Below the pieces are notes generated by a model that was given only the letters and a program-made list of their open reading frames with translations, ran no database searches and was not told the DNA's origin. From assembly GCA_947626275.1 (NCBI GenBank), contig CANQRL010000011.1, positions 1 through 48,192 on the forward strand: DNA of 48,192 bases. Direction: 5' to 3'. The number at the start of each line of letters is the position of its first letter. Position 1 is the first letter of the stretch. Shown here one piece after another: positions 15,117-23,990 of the stretch. The position numbers were made by a program, and so were the translations under genes. The stretch is from an uncultured Bacilli bacterium. GTDB taxonomy: Bacteria; Bacillota_I; Bacilli_A; RF39; UBA660.

Positions 15117-16867
15117 TAAATATAAAAGAAAATGAAAAACTAAGTGTGATGAATCATAGTTGTGCGCATTTACTCGCACAAGCTGTCAAACACTTATATC
15201 CACAGGCAATGTTTTGGGTAGGACCAGTCATTGAAGAGGGGTTCTACTATGATATTGATCTAGGAGAAGAAGTGATTACCGATGAGGATTTAGAGAAAAT
15301 TGAAAGAGAAATGAAAAAGATTGCCAAAGATGGCAAACGAATTGTCCGTCACGAGATTTCAAAAGCAGAAGCTTTAGAGCAGTTTAAAAATGATCCTTAC
15401 AAAATCGATTTAATTCGTAGAATGGATGAGTCAGATACGGTTATTAGTTGTTATAGCCAAGGAGATTTTACGGACTTATGCCGTGGACCTCACGTAGAGA
15501 CTGTCAAAGAATTAAAATACTTTAAACTATTAAAAACAAGTGGAGCATATTGGAAGGGCGACGCTAACAACAAGATGCTTCAAAGAATCTATGGTATTTG
15601 CTTTGATACGGAGGAAGCTTTGGATGCTCATTTAAAAGAATTAGAAGAAGCGAAGATGAGAGATCACCGTAAGTTAGGAAAAGAGTTAGAGCTATTTATG
15701 TCTGATGATCTTGTCGGAAGAGGCCTTCCTATGTTTTTACCAAAGGGATATATCGTATGGCAAGAACTAGAAAACTACATTAAGGAGAAGGAGAAAAAAT
15801 TAGGATATCTTCATGTTATGACTCCTTGTGTTGGAAATGTGGAACTCTATAAGACAAGTGGTCACTGGGAACACTACAAAGAGAATATGTTTCCAGCAAT
15901 GGAAGTGGAAGGAGAATCTTTTGTTCTTCGTCCTATGAACTGTCCACACCATATGATGATTTATGCGAATAAACTTCATTCTTATAAAGATTTGCCAATT
16001 CGAATTGGCGAAATTGCTCACGATTTCCGTTATGAGGCAAGTGGGGCGATTAAAGGAATTGAACGTGGTAGACATTTCTGTCAAAATGATGCCCATCTCT
16101 TTGTAACTCCAGAGCAGATTAAATCAGAATTTAAAAATGTAGTCGATTTAATCTTTGATGTGTATAAAGATTTCCACATTACCGATTATCGTTGTGTTCT
16201 TTCTTTAAGAGATCCTGAAGATAAAGAAAAATATCATCCAGATGATGAGATGTGGAATAAAGCTGAAAATGAATTACGAGAAGTTTTAAATGATTTAGGA
16301 ATAGAATATACAGAAGAGATTGGGGAAGCTGCCTTCTATGGACCAAAATTAGACGTTAATGTGAAGCCAGCTGTTGGAAATGAGTATACGCTATCTACTT
16401 GTCAACTCGATTTCTGTTTACCTGCTAAATTTGATTTAAAATATGTCGATAGCGATGGGGTAAAAAAGACGCCTGTTGTTCTTCACCGCGCTATTCTAGG
16501 TTCTCTTGATCGCTTTATGGCCTATATTATTGAGGAGACAAAAGGGGCATTCCCATTATGGTTAAGTCCTGTTCAAGTCAATATTTTACCAGTGAACAAT
16601 GAATATCATTTAGAGTATGCGAAAGAGATTGAAAGTTGGTTAAGTGATGCGGGTATCCGGGTTGCATTAGACGATCGAGAAGAGAAGGTAGGATATCGGA
16701 TGAGAGAGTCTGTTATGCAGAAGAATCCTTATACGCTTATCCTTGGACAAAAAGAAGTAGATAATCAAAATATCAGTTTTAGAAGATATGGAAAAGAAGA
16801 GACAACAACTGTTTCAAAGGATGAATTCCTTACGATGATCAAGGAAGAAATTGCCAATAAAAGTTAA
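15113..16867 (+). CDS. thrS: threonyl-tRNA synthetase without TGS domain
   Basis: 584 residues against about 640 in E. coli or B. subtilis. It starts directly in the editing domain (H15-SCA-H19, then CRGPHVE), so the N-terminal ~60-residue TGS domain is missing. The rest is complete: LRPMNCPHHMMIY and RHFCQNDAH with LHRAILGSLDRF supply the zinc Cys and two His, and the anticodon-binding domain ends the protein (DDREEKVGYRMRESV, LGQKEVDN). It charges tRNA-Thr and clears mischarged serine. It overlaps the preceding gene by 4 nt (ATGA) and shares its T-box. A longer in-frame start is not available because the upstream gene runs through that stretch. Confidence 0.96.
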   Translation: MINIKENEKLSVMNHSCAHLLAQAVKHLYPQAMFWVGPVIEEGFYYDIDLGEEVITDEDLEKIEREMKKIAKDGKRIVRHEISKAEALEQFKNDPYKIDLIRRMDESDTVISCYSQGDFTDLCRGPHVETVKELKYFKLLKTSGAYWKGDANNKMLQRIYGICFDTEEALDAHLKELEEAKMRDHRKLGKELELFMSDDLVGRGLPMFLPKGYIVWQELENYIKEKEKKLGYLHVMTPCVGNVELYKTSGHWEHYKENMFPAMEVEGESFVLRPMNCPHHMMIYANKLHSYKDLPIRIGEIAHDFRYEASGAIKGIERGRHFCQNDAHLFVTPEQIKSEFKNVVDLIFDVYKDFHITDYRCVLSLRDPEDKEKYHPDDEMWNKAENELREVLNDLGIEYTEEIGEAAFYGPKLDVNVKPAVGNEYTLSTCQLDFCLPAKFDLKYVDSDGVKKTPVVLHRAILGSLDRFMAYIIEETKGAFPLWLSPVQVNILPVNNEYHLEYAKEIESWLSDAGIRVALDDREEKVGYRMRESVMQKNPYTLILGQKEVDNQNISFRRYGKEETTTVSKDEFLTMIKEEIANKS

Positions 16868-16900
16868 AAGAGTTTCGTAAGAAACTCTTTTGCATTTTTC
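16866..16900 (+). terminator. intrinsic terminator of thrS
   Basis: AAAAGAGTTTC, GTAA loop, GAAACTCTTTT, then a T-rich run. The descending arm contains the -35 box of the next gene. Confidence 0.8.
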
Positions 16901-16918
16901 CCTATTCTATTGTATAAT
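16890..16918 (+). promoter_or_regulatory. promoter of the DUF308 gene
   Basis: TTGCAT (16890-16895), 17 nt, TATAAT (16913-16918). The -35 overlaps the end of the thrS terminator. The ATG follows 20 nt after the -10. Confidence 0.75.
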
Positions 16919-16938
16919 ATCTTAGAGGATGTGATAGT

Positions 16939-17541
16939 ATGAACAAAAGAGAACCAATTAGTATTTTTTCTTTGATTAGTGCTTTAACCGCTCTCGTGAT
17001 CGGAATTGTTTTTTGTATTTATCAGGAATCTGTTTTTGATGTTATCGGCTATGCCGTTAGTGGAATCCTAATTTTTTCTGGAGCTTTAAAAGCGATTTTC
17101 TATCTTATAGGAAGAAGGAGAAATGGAACTACCCTAGGGGATTTTATGATGGGAATTTTCCTTGTTGCAGCCGGTGTTTTAATTGCTTGTTTTCCAAGTT
17201 TTATTCCAACGACGATTAGCCTTGTTTTGGGATTTCTCATTTTATTTAATGGAATCAATCGTTTAATTTTATGTCTTGCTTTGAAAAGAATAGAAGATTC
17301 TGGATTTACGATCTTTTTAGTGGAAGCAATCCTAATGATTTTAGTGGGAATCATTGTGATGACAAAATGGTTACTTCCATTTATTGGCGTATTGATGATT
17401 ATTTATGCTCTTTCTGAACTTGTTGGTTACATTTACTATGTAAGTCAGAGCAAAGACTATTCAGAAGTATTAACAAATAAAAAAGTTCCAAAAGAAGTAA
17501 AAGAAAAAGAAGCGAAAGATGCTGTTATTGAAGAGGAGTAA
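16939..17541 (+). CDS. DUF308/HdeD-like membrane protein
   Basis: 200 residues with six predicted hydrophobic helices between about 8 and 165, arranged as three helical hairpins (VSGILIFSGALKAIFYLIG, LVLGFLILFNGINRLILCL, FIGVLMIIYALSELVGYIY). This internal repeat is typical of DUF308/HdeD proteins. The C-terminal tail is highly charged (KEVKEKEAKD). The family is linked to acid stress in enterobacteria but the role in Firmicutes is unknown. It is monocistronic. Confidence 0.8.
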   Translation: MNKREPISIFSLISALTALVIGIVFCIYQESVFDVIGYAVSGILIFSGALKAIFYLIGRRRNGTTLGDFMMGIFLVAAGVLIACFPSFIPTTISLVLGFLILFNGINRLILCLALKRIEDSGFTIFLVEAILMILVGIIVMTKWLLPFIGVLMIIYALSELVGYIYYVSQSKDYSEVLTNKKVPKEVKEKEAKDAVIEEE

Positions 17542-17566
17542 AACTACTAGAAATAGTAGTTTTTTC
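17541..17566 (+). terminator. intrinsic terminator of the DUF308 gene
   Basis: AAACTACTA, GAAA loop, TAGTAGTTT, then T-tract. It starts at the last base of the stop codon and leads straight into the -35 of the sigma factor gene. Confidence 0.88.
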
Positions 17567-17596
17567 TTGCATTCCTAAAAAAAATTATGCTATAGT
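17567..17596 (+). promoter_or_regulatory. promoter of the giant sigma factor gene
   Basis: TTGCAT (17567-17572), 18 nt, TATAGT (17591-17596) with TG ahead of the -10 (TGCTATAGT). The -35 box begins one base after the upstream terminator tract. Confidence 0.7.
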
Positions 17597-17619
17597 TATA
17601 GAAAAGAGGTTATGCGATT

Positions 17620-20600
17620 ATGAGTGAAATCCAAACAACGGAAAAAATTGTCAATCAAGTAATCAAAGAGTACGACTTCTTGGTCTCAGAAGAACAGGCT
17701 CAAAAACTCTGTCAAAAAGTAGAAGCGGCAATAGGTAATCGAGAGATTTCTAACCAGTTGGACAAGAAAATCAAAGCGCTTGTTTTTAAGTCTATTCAAC
17801 AAGAGTTTCAGGCGAGAATGCAGAAAGATTCTTCCTTCTTCAAAGTTTGGATTCCAAACGTGTGGAAAAAAACTTCTTCTGCGTTGAAGAATTTAACTTC
17901 ACTAGTCGACTTTTTGCAACGTTTAGGTTATGAGCCAAGTATTGAGGAATACATTACCTGGTTTCACGATTATCCAGAGATAAAACAGGCGTTAGAAGTG
18001 GTAACGAATCACGAAAAAACTCATATTTCGTTAGAAAGCTTGGAAAAGATTCCATCTTATGCATCCTTATCTTCTATTATCGGTGCCTATTTGATGGAGG
18101 AAAACATTGAAATCGATTTAGAAGAAGAGAATCGGGCAAAATTAGATGAGGAATATGATCCATCAGAAGAGGTCTACTTTACAGAGGACATTGTAGGAAT
18201 GTACTTGAAGAGTATTCACCACCCACTTTTGAATCCAGAAGAAGAAAGAACGCTTTTTGAGGAGTATGGACAGGGAAGTGAAACGGCGAAAGCAACCATC
18301 ATTGAACGAAATTTACGACTCGTTGTTTCGATTGCGAAGAGAAGAGTTGGACGAGGACTAGAATTTCTCGATCTTATTCAAGAGGGAAGTATTGGTTTGA
18401 TAAAAGCAGTTGAACGCTTTGATATTACGAAAGGGTATAAGTTTTCTACCTATGCGACTTGGTGGATTCGGCAAGCAATAGATAGAGCAATTGCGGATTA
18501 TGGGTCTAATATTCGAAAGCCTGTTCATATGGTAGAAACCATTCATCGTCTAGAAAGAATTAAAAGAAAACTAACTAATACGTTATTACGCGAACCCACA
18601 ATAGAAGAAATTGCCCAAGAAGCAGGCATGACCAAAGAGAGGGTAGAAGAAATTTTTAAAATGGGAATGGATACAGTTAGTATTAACCAGAATATTGGGG
18701 ATGAGGATGATTCGGAATTACAAGATTTCATTGCGGATAGCACGGATGACTATGAATCTGTGATGAATATGGAACTTCGTCAAAAATTGTTTGAGGCGAT
18801 GGAAGGATGTAATCTTAGTCCACGTGAGAAAACGGTTATCATTCTTCGCTTTGGATTAGATACAGGAGTAAGTCGAACCTTAGAAGAGGTAGGAAGAATT
18901 TTTAATATTACGAGGGAAAGAGTTCGACAGATTGAGGCAAAAGCTCTTCGTAAGCTTAGAAGGCCAAACGGAAAATTAATGTTGAATGCTTTTCGAGCTC
19001 ATCCCGATAATGAAAAAGTGTTGCGTGAGAAAGCTCATTTTCCAGTTCAACCAACTTCGTACGCGACCAGCAAGGATGAGAAACGTGTGGCAAAGAAAAT
19101 AACAGACTATCTTCCTTATGATATTGATAGAATTTCGCTCAAGGTGTCTTATTTACAGTATGAATATCAAGAAATTTTAAAAAGAAAATTTGGAAAATTC
19201 CTAGAAAATCCAGAACGAATCTTGCAAGAAGCAGATGAGTATTTATGGCACGAAGGGATTCTTCCTTTCTTAAGAATTTCACTCGAACAAAAAGATAAGC
19301 CACAAGAGGTAGCAGAATTAGAACAATATAAAAAGCAAAAAGCCATGATGCAGGAAAGAATGATGAAACTAACTCCTTCTAAAATGGACCCTTCTAAAAA
19401 ATATCAAGCTGTGAAGAAACCGGTTGCTTCAACACTAAAGACATCTGTTGTGTCAACCGCAAAAGAACCGTTAGAAGGACGAAATAATGATAGACTAAAG
19501 AAAACTGCTATGGAAGTGGTTCCTGCTATAGCAAGTGAGGAAGAACCAAAGAAAACAATAGAGCCAATAAAAGATGATAAAGTAGAAGAACAAAGGGTAG
19601 AATCGCAAGCAAAAGAAACAACTACGACAGTAACGGTAGAAGAAAAACCAAAAAAGAAGAAATCCACGCGATTGAAAAATGATGGAGATGGGGGAAAACA
19701 GATGAATTCAAAAAGGCAAAGAGGAGGAAACTTCTATAGCTATTTTTCCTATTCGAAAGAACAAGTGGATAGTGTTCTTTCTGTCATAACGGCAAGAGAA
19801 CTTTCTATTGTTCAGAAAAAGCATGGGGAATCACTAGAAGAATTCCACGGTGGGAAAAGTGTTACTAACAGTGAAAATGTAACTATTTATCAAAGAATAA
19901 TTCCTAAAATGCGGAAAGAATTAGCGGCAAGGTATGGGGAATTAGAGTTAGAAGAAAAGAAACAAGAAGAGAGTACTACGCCTTTAGAAGTACCTGCACC
20001 TGTCGTAGAATCTGTATCTACAAAAGAAGTTTCCAAAGAAGAAAGTATGGAGTCTTCTTTAGAGTCACCAAAAGCCTCTTCTCGTCCTAAGACTAGAAGA
20101 AGTTTAAAGACAATCTATATTTATTTTGCAAAAGAAAATCCTCTTCATGTCGATTATGCACTTAATCATTTAGCTCCTTCTGATCGAGCAATCTTTGATC
20201 ACCTTTATGGAGAAGACTATCATCAACCACAAAAGGGAACGATTACTAACGCCGAACGAGCACGTCTTCATAGTCGCGTTCTTCCAAAGATGACACAAAC
20301 GATAGAAGATATCAAAGCAGGAAGAATTGTTTTATCAGAAGAAAAGAAACCAGTAGAGATTCCTGTTCCAACAGTAGAAGAGGTTACCTCTACCGAAGAA
20401 AAAGATTTGTTTGCTAGTCTACCGATTTTGCAAGAAACCTTTACGAAGAAAGATTATGAAGCTTTACGAGAATATCTTCAAAGACCAGAATTTTTGGAGC
20501 AAGTACATAATCTTCCTCTTCAGGATTGTGTCATTGCCGCCATCTCTTTATCCCTACTAGGTAATAAAACGGTTTCTCCAGCTGTCTTAGGAGAGTTATT

Positions 20601-20745
20601 AGGACTTGAGGAAGAAGAAGTAAAACAATCGATGAAAAAGGGACTTTTCACAATCAAAGAGCAATTTGATCAAAAGGTCGATGAAGCTTCTTCTGAATAC
20701 GTGAAAAAGATAGGAGGTCTTCTACCAGATGGGCAAAAACAATAA
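17620..20745 (+). CDS. rpoD: giant RpoD-type primary sigma factor with long C-terminal extension
   Basis: 1041 residues, against 371 for B. subtilis SigA. A normal sigma-70 core occupies about 187-452: region 1.2 ([18 protein letters not shown]), region 2 ([43 protein letters not shown]), region 3 and region 4 ([36 protein letters not shown]). The N-terminal 185 residues are not a recognisable region 1.1. After region 4 come about 590 extra residues: a basic linker, a Lys/Glu/Thr-rich stretch, two related ~70-residue units (about 704-772 and 831-900, each aromatic-rich at the start and ending in ..I/VLPKM...), and a terminal helix-turn-helix-like domain (about 933-1025). It appears to be the housekeeping sigma factor, consistent with TTGACA/TATAAT promoters here. 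The following gene overlaps by 17 nt. Confidence 0.9.
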   Translation: MSEIQTTEKIVNQVIKEYDFLVSEEQAQKLCQKVEAAIGNREISNQLDKKIKALVFKSIQQEFQARMQKDSSFFKVWIPNVWKKTSSALKNLTSLVDFLQRLGYEPSIEEYITWFHDYPEIKQALEVVTNHEKTHISLESLEKIPSYASLSSIIGAYLMEENIEIDLEEENRAKLDEEYDPSEEVYFTEDIVGMYLKSIHHPLLNPEEERTLFEEYGQGSETAKATIIERNLRLVVSIAKRRVGRGLEFLDLIQEGSIGLIKAVERFDITKGYKFSTYATWWIRQAIDRAIADYGSNIRKPVHMVETIHRLERIKRKLTNTLLREPTIEEIAQEAGMTKERVEEIFKMGMDTVSINQNIGDEDDSELQDFIADSTDDYESVMNMELRQKLFEAMEGCNLSPREKTVIILRFGLDTGVSRTLEEVGRIFNITRERVRQIEAKALRKLRRPNGKLMLNAFRAHPDNEKVLREKAHFPVQPTSYATSKDEKRVAKKITDYLPYDIDRISLKVSYLQYEYQEILKRKFGKFLENPERILQEADEYLWHEGILPFLRISLEQKDKPQEVAELEQYKKQKAMMQERMMKLTPSKMDPSKKYQAVKKPVASTLKTSVVSTAKEPLEGRNNDRLKKTAMEVVPAIASEEEPKKTIEPIKDDKVEEQRVESQAKETTTTVTVEEKPKKKKSTRLKNDGDGGKQMNSKRQRGGNFYSYFSYSKEQVDSVLSVITARELSIVQKKHGESLEEFHGGKSVTNSENVTIYQRIIPKMRKELAARYGELELEEKKQEESTTPLEVPAPVVESVSTKEVSKEESMESSLESPKASSRPKTRRSLKTIYIYFAKENPLHVDYALNHLAPSDRAIFDHLYGEDYHQPQKGTITNAERARLHSRVLPKMTQTIEDIKAGRIVLSEEKKPVEIPVPTVEEVTSTEEKDLFASLPILQETFTKKDYEALREYLQRPEFLEQVHNLPLQDCVIAAISLSLLGNKTVSPAVLGELLGLEEEEVKQSMKKGLFTIKEQFDQKVDEASSEYVKKIGGLLPDGQKQ

Positions 20746-21595
20746 GAAAAAAAGACAAGAAAAAGTTTATTATCCCATCGAAGAAGAATTACAACGCTTC
20801 CTTAAGAAATATACGAAATTAGAATCTTTTATTGAAGTAGAATTCGTAAGAGGTATCTTCCAAGAATCGATTCAAGATTATCGTCCTGAGGTAGATATCA
20901 GTTGGAGTATTTATGCCAATTTTTATGTAGAAAGAAAATTTTTCTTGAAGATAAGAGAATTAATACAAGCAGGGGATATCGATTTAGAAATTGCTGTCAT
21001 CTCGCAATTCTCTTCTACTTCTCGAATGCTTCTTCGCCAGTTAAAATATACGAAATCAGATTTTGATCAGGTAGCGGAATTAGGAATTACGAATACGATT
21101 GAAAATTATGATGGAACAAAAAGTTTTCAGCTCTCTTTGTTAGCGGAATTAAAAAGAATTTTAAATCCATCTTTAGTACCTCCTAAAAAAGAAGAGAAGG
21201 TAGAACCAGAGGTTGTTATCAAAGAACCAGAAAAATCATTATTGCCAATTCTAGAAGAACCTGCGGTAAAAGAGGAAAAGAAGAAGGAGATTGTTCTTCC
21301 TAATGATGGCATTCCTCGTCTTCCAACGACGTTAGATTCCTTAATTGCTTCTTTAGATATTGTGAAGGCATCGCCTATTCAAGAGGAAGAATATGTTCAG
21401 TTTTTAGCGTTAAAGTACGGATATTATCAACAACAGTTTTTCAACTTAAAAGAGATTGCCGAAATTCTTGCTATAGATGTTGAGAAGTGTCGGACGTATT
21501 ATTTACAATCCCTACAATTTGTAAAAGATTGGTTTGGTCTTCAATTAGACCGGTATTACACTTATATCATAACGAATAAAAAGACGAGTGAGTAA
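20729..21595 (+). CDS. companion of the sigma factor, with a sigma-region-4-like C-terminal domain
   Basis: 288 residues, no named family recognised. Basic start ([10 protein letters not shown]), a folded region to about 145, a Pro/Glu/Lys linker (about 148-190), then a C-terminal domain from about 220 ([37 protein letters not shown]) that repeats the pattern of the last domain of the giant sigma factor ([20 protein letters not shown], then [12 protein letters not shown]). Both look like sigma-region-4 helix-turn-helix units. It overlaps the sigma gene by 17 nt, so the two proteins are probably made together. A partner or regulator of the sigma factor is a reasonable guess. It ends in a terminator shared with the opposing PBP gene. 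Confidence 0.7.
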   Translation: MGKNNKKKRQEKVYYPIEEELQRFLKKYTKLESFIEVEFVRGIFQESIQDYRPEVDISWSIYANFYVERKFFLKIRELIQAGDIDLEIAVISQFSSTSRMLLRQLKYTKSDFDQVAELGITNTIENYDGTKSFQLSLLAELKRILNPSLVPPKKEEKVEPEVVIKEPEKSLLPILEEPAVKEEKKKEIVLPNDGIPRLPTTLDSLIASLDIVKASPIQEEEYVQFLALKYGYYQQQFFNLKEIAEILAIDVEKCRTYYLQSLQFVKDWFGLQLDRYYTYIITNKKTSE

Positions 21596-21608
21596 TCATT
21601 CGTCTTTT
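21579..21608. terminator. bidirectional terminator between converging genes
   Basis: AAAAGACGA (21579-21587) pairs with TCGTCTTTT (21600-21608) around a 12-nt loop that contains both stop codons. T-tracts lie on both strands. The two genes end at adjacent bases (21595/21596). Confidence 0.8.
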
Positions 21609-23548
21609 ATCGTGGGAATGGTATCTTCCTTTTTATCGCTTTGATAGGTAGGTTCGGTTCCCTTTAGGTAGTAAAACATTGTCGCGTTTTTGTCTTTTTC
21701 ACTCGCCATTTCTCCGGTGATTGGATTGACGAGCGTTCCAACAACATTTTCAGGCATTGAATACCAATGATTATCGACATCTTTTAAGTATTCTTCCACG
21801 ATATCCCTCCACATGGTTCGAATATCTGTTCCGTCATTTAAAGAAGAACCTCGACTGTCATCATAACCACTCCAAATGCCAACGATGATATCTGGATTGT
21901 AACCAAAGATGAGATGATCGGTATCTGTCGTTCCCGTTTTGATGGCATATCGGTGTTTTAAACTCGCTGTTAAATCATAACAGGTAGGATAATTATAATC
22001 AATGAAGTTATAATTTGTTGTACTCGTCATTGCTTCATTTAAGATATAGACTAAACTACTATTTAACGTCGGTTCTTTTTCTTCTTTATTCTCATAGAGA
22101 ACATTTCCTGCCATATCTTCTACTTTGGATATTAACCTACCATTGACACGGTATCCGCCATTGGCGAAAGTGGCATAGGCTTGAACCATATCAAAAAGAG
22201 AAATTTCTTCACTTCCAAGCGCTAGAGAGGGAACGGCGGAAAGCTTAGAGCTAATACCCAATCGTTTTGCCATGTCGACTAAGGTCTGTTCTCCTAAGAA
22301 AAGATGGGTCTTAACGGCATAAATGTTATCACTATAGGCGATAGCCGCTGCCATCGTAATATTTTTATTTCCATATTTATCATTAAAGTTAGCAGGGCTA
22401 TAAGTCTTATTTTCCGAAAAGACAAAAGTGGTTTTTTCACTGGAAAAGGTGGTCGATTCGGTAAAGCCATTTTCTAAAGCGGCATAGTAGAGAATCGGTT
22501 TCATCGTTGAACCAACCTGTCTTTTGGATTGAATGGCTCGGTTATATTGACTGATTGAATAATTTCTTCCCCCAGTAAGAGCGATGATGTGACCAGTATC
22601 TGGAACCATCATGATAGCGGATAGTTCAATCTCATCATTGCGAAGATTTTTTTCCATCGCTTGTTCCAATGTCGTTTGAGCATCCATGTCTAAGTAGGTA
22701 TAGATTTTGAGTCCTCCTGTTTCGATGAAGGTACTAGGAATGGAGTCGATTCCTTCTAACTCTTGCATGACCGCATCCTGGTAATACATCAGTGTTTTTA
22801 ATTCATTTTCTAGAAGCGTTCCATAGTAGGTAAGATCTTCTGCATAAGCTAGATTTTTTTCATCTTCCGTAATCATGCCTTCTTTGACCATACTAGTAAG
22901 AACCGTTTTTTGTCTTGCTTTTGCCTTTTCGAGATTGACAAGGGGAGAATAGTTAGAAGGCGATTTGGGAATTCCCGCTAACATCGATGCTTCAGCAAGA
23001 GTTAGATCTTTCGCATTTTTATGAAAGTAATATTTACTCGCATTTTCAATGCCATAGATTCCTCCATAATTAATGGTATTTAGGTAAGCTTCTAAAATCT
23101 CTTCTTTGGAATATTGGGATTCTAACTGAATCGTAAGCCATGCTTCTTTTAGTTTTCGTTCCCATGTCTTATCAAAGGAAAGAAAGAGATTTTTCGAAAG
23201 CTGTTGACTAATGGTAGAAGCTCCTTGTAAATTTTTGCCACTTCGAATATTGATATAGAGAGACTTTAAAATGCGTAAGAAATCAAATCCACTATGGCGA
23301 TAGAATTTCCGGTCTTCTAACGCCACTGTCGCATCTAATACATAGGGAGAAATCTCGTCTAGGGAAACCCATTTGTCACTTAATCCCTCGATCATATTTC
23401 CTTCTTGATCATAGAAATAGAACTCATTGGCGCTTCGAATGACTAACTTTGTGGAGTATTTAGCGTATAGGTATAGTCCAAAATAAAAAAGGAGGAAAAA
23501 TAAGCATAAAAAACATCCCCATTTCATCAGTTTTTTCCATATTTTCAT
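21596..23548 (-). CDS. class A penicillin-binding protein (GT51 transglycosylase / transpeptidase)
   Basis: 650 residues. Basic N terminus and a membrane anchor (about 11-28), then the GT51 domain with catalytic Glu78 in ALEDRKFYRHSG and GASTISQQLSKNLFL, then the transpeptidase: S347-T-M-K350 (VGSTMKPI), SDN in AIAYSDNIYA and K537-T-G. It polymerises glycan strands and cross-links peptides outside the membrane. Its presence shows that the organism builds peptidoglycan. It is the only protein gene on the minus strand in this window. The start has AGGTGAT just ahead. Length is shorter than B. subtilis PonA and near PbpF/PbpG. Confidence 0.95.
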   Translation of the reverse strand: MKIWKKLMKWGCFLCLFFLLFYFGLYLYAKYSTKLVIRSANEFYFYDQEGNMIEGLSDKWVSLDEISPYVLDATVALEDRKFYRHSGFDFLRILKSLYINIRSGKNLQGASTISQQLSKNLFLSFDKTWERKLKEAWLTIQLESQYSKEEILEAYLNTINYGGIYGIENASKYYFHKNAKDLTLAEASMLAGIPKSPSNYSPLVNLEKAKARQKTVLTSMVKEGMITEDEKNLAYAEDLTYYGTLLENELKTLMYYQDAVMQELEGIDSIPSTFIETGGLKIYTYLDMDAQTTLEQAMEKNLRNDEIELSAIMMVPDTGHIIALTGGRNYSISQYNRAIQSKRQVGSTMKPILYYAALENGFTESTTFSSEKTTFVFSENKTYSPANFNDKYGNKNITMAAAIAYSDNIYAVKTHLFLGEQTLVDMAKRLGISSKLSAVPSLALGSEEISLFDMVQAYATFANGGYRVNGRLISKVEDMAGNVLYENKEEKEPTLNSSLVYILNEAMTSTTNYNFIDYNYPTCYDLTASLKHRYAIKTGTTDTDHLIFGYNPDIIVGIWSGYDDSRGSSLNDGTDIRTMWRDIVEEYLKDVDNHWYSMPENVVGTLVNPITGEMASEKDKNATMFYYLKGTEPTYQSDKKEDTIPTIKDE

Positions 23549-23617
23549 AGCATCACCTATTCTTTTTTAGTATTCCAAAAAAAATAGGAAAATATGAGTG
23601 CAATTTAGAATAAAGTA
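23549..23617. other. divergent intergenic region with inverted repeat
   Basis: This stretch separates the PBP gene (minus) from the DUF1934 gene (plus). CCTATTCTTTTTT (from about 23561) and AAAAAAAATAGG form an inverted repeat with the short loop AGTATTCC. It could be a hairpin or an operator for the PBP promoter; I see no clear PBP -35/-10 pair. Confidence 0.35.
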
Positions 23618-23626
23618 TGCTATAAT
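23618..23626 (+). promoter_or_regulatory. extended -10 promoter of the DUF1934-argS-rpoE operon
   Basis: TGCTATAAT (TG-n-TATAAT), 17 nt before the ATG. The -35 position holds GTGCAA, a weak match. Confidence 0.65.
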
Positions 23627-23643
23627 GTGTGGGAGTTGATGTT

Positions 23644-23982
23644 ATGGCGAAAAAAAACATTAAAACTATTTTGCGAACCAACGAAAAAGAGACGGTTTTT
23701 GAAGGGGCAGCGGTTGTTTTAAAAAACCAAATACAATATATAGAGAATAATTTTAAGATGGTCATTGACATTGCCGATGATTGTGCTACAATGGTAAGAA
23801 AGAATGTTGATTATGAGCTCTTTTTTCACTTTGAAAAAGACCATACCTATGGGACGCTTACGATTCATAATCGACAGTTACCATTAGACCTTGCTCTCAA
23901 AAAATTAGAGCTATCAGAACATAAAATTCATATCGTCTATCTCTTCTTAGAAGAGGAGTACGATTTTCGAATAGAGTATTAG
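23644..23982 (+). CDS. DUF1934 family protein (YwiB-like)
   Basis: 112 residues, beta-rich and calycin-like by pattern, with KDHTYGTLTIHNRQLPLDLAL and a C-terminal IVYLFLEEEYDFRIEY. In B. subtilis ywiB sits directly before argS, as here, which supports the assignment. Function unknown. Start ATG 23644 follows GGGAGTTGAT; the earlier GTG/TTG codons lie too near the -10 box. It is followed by argS after 8 nt. Confidence 0.75.
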   Translation: MAKKNIKTILRTNEKETVFEGAAVVLKNQIQYIENNFKMVIDIADDCATMVRKNVDYELFFHFEKDHTYGTLTIHNRQLPLDLALKKLELSEHKIHIVYLFLEEEYDFRIEY

Positions 23983-23990
23983 GAGGAACT

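Noticed and set aside
19404..19667. Long antisense frame within the sigma factor extension
   Set aside because: It arises from the low-complexity Lys/Glu/Thr codons on the sense strand and gives a Ser/Phe/Val-rich string without homology.
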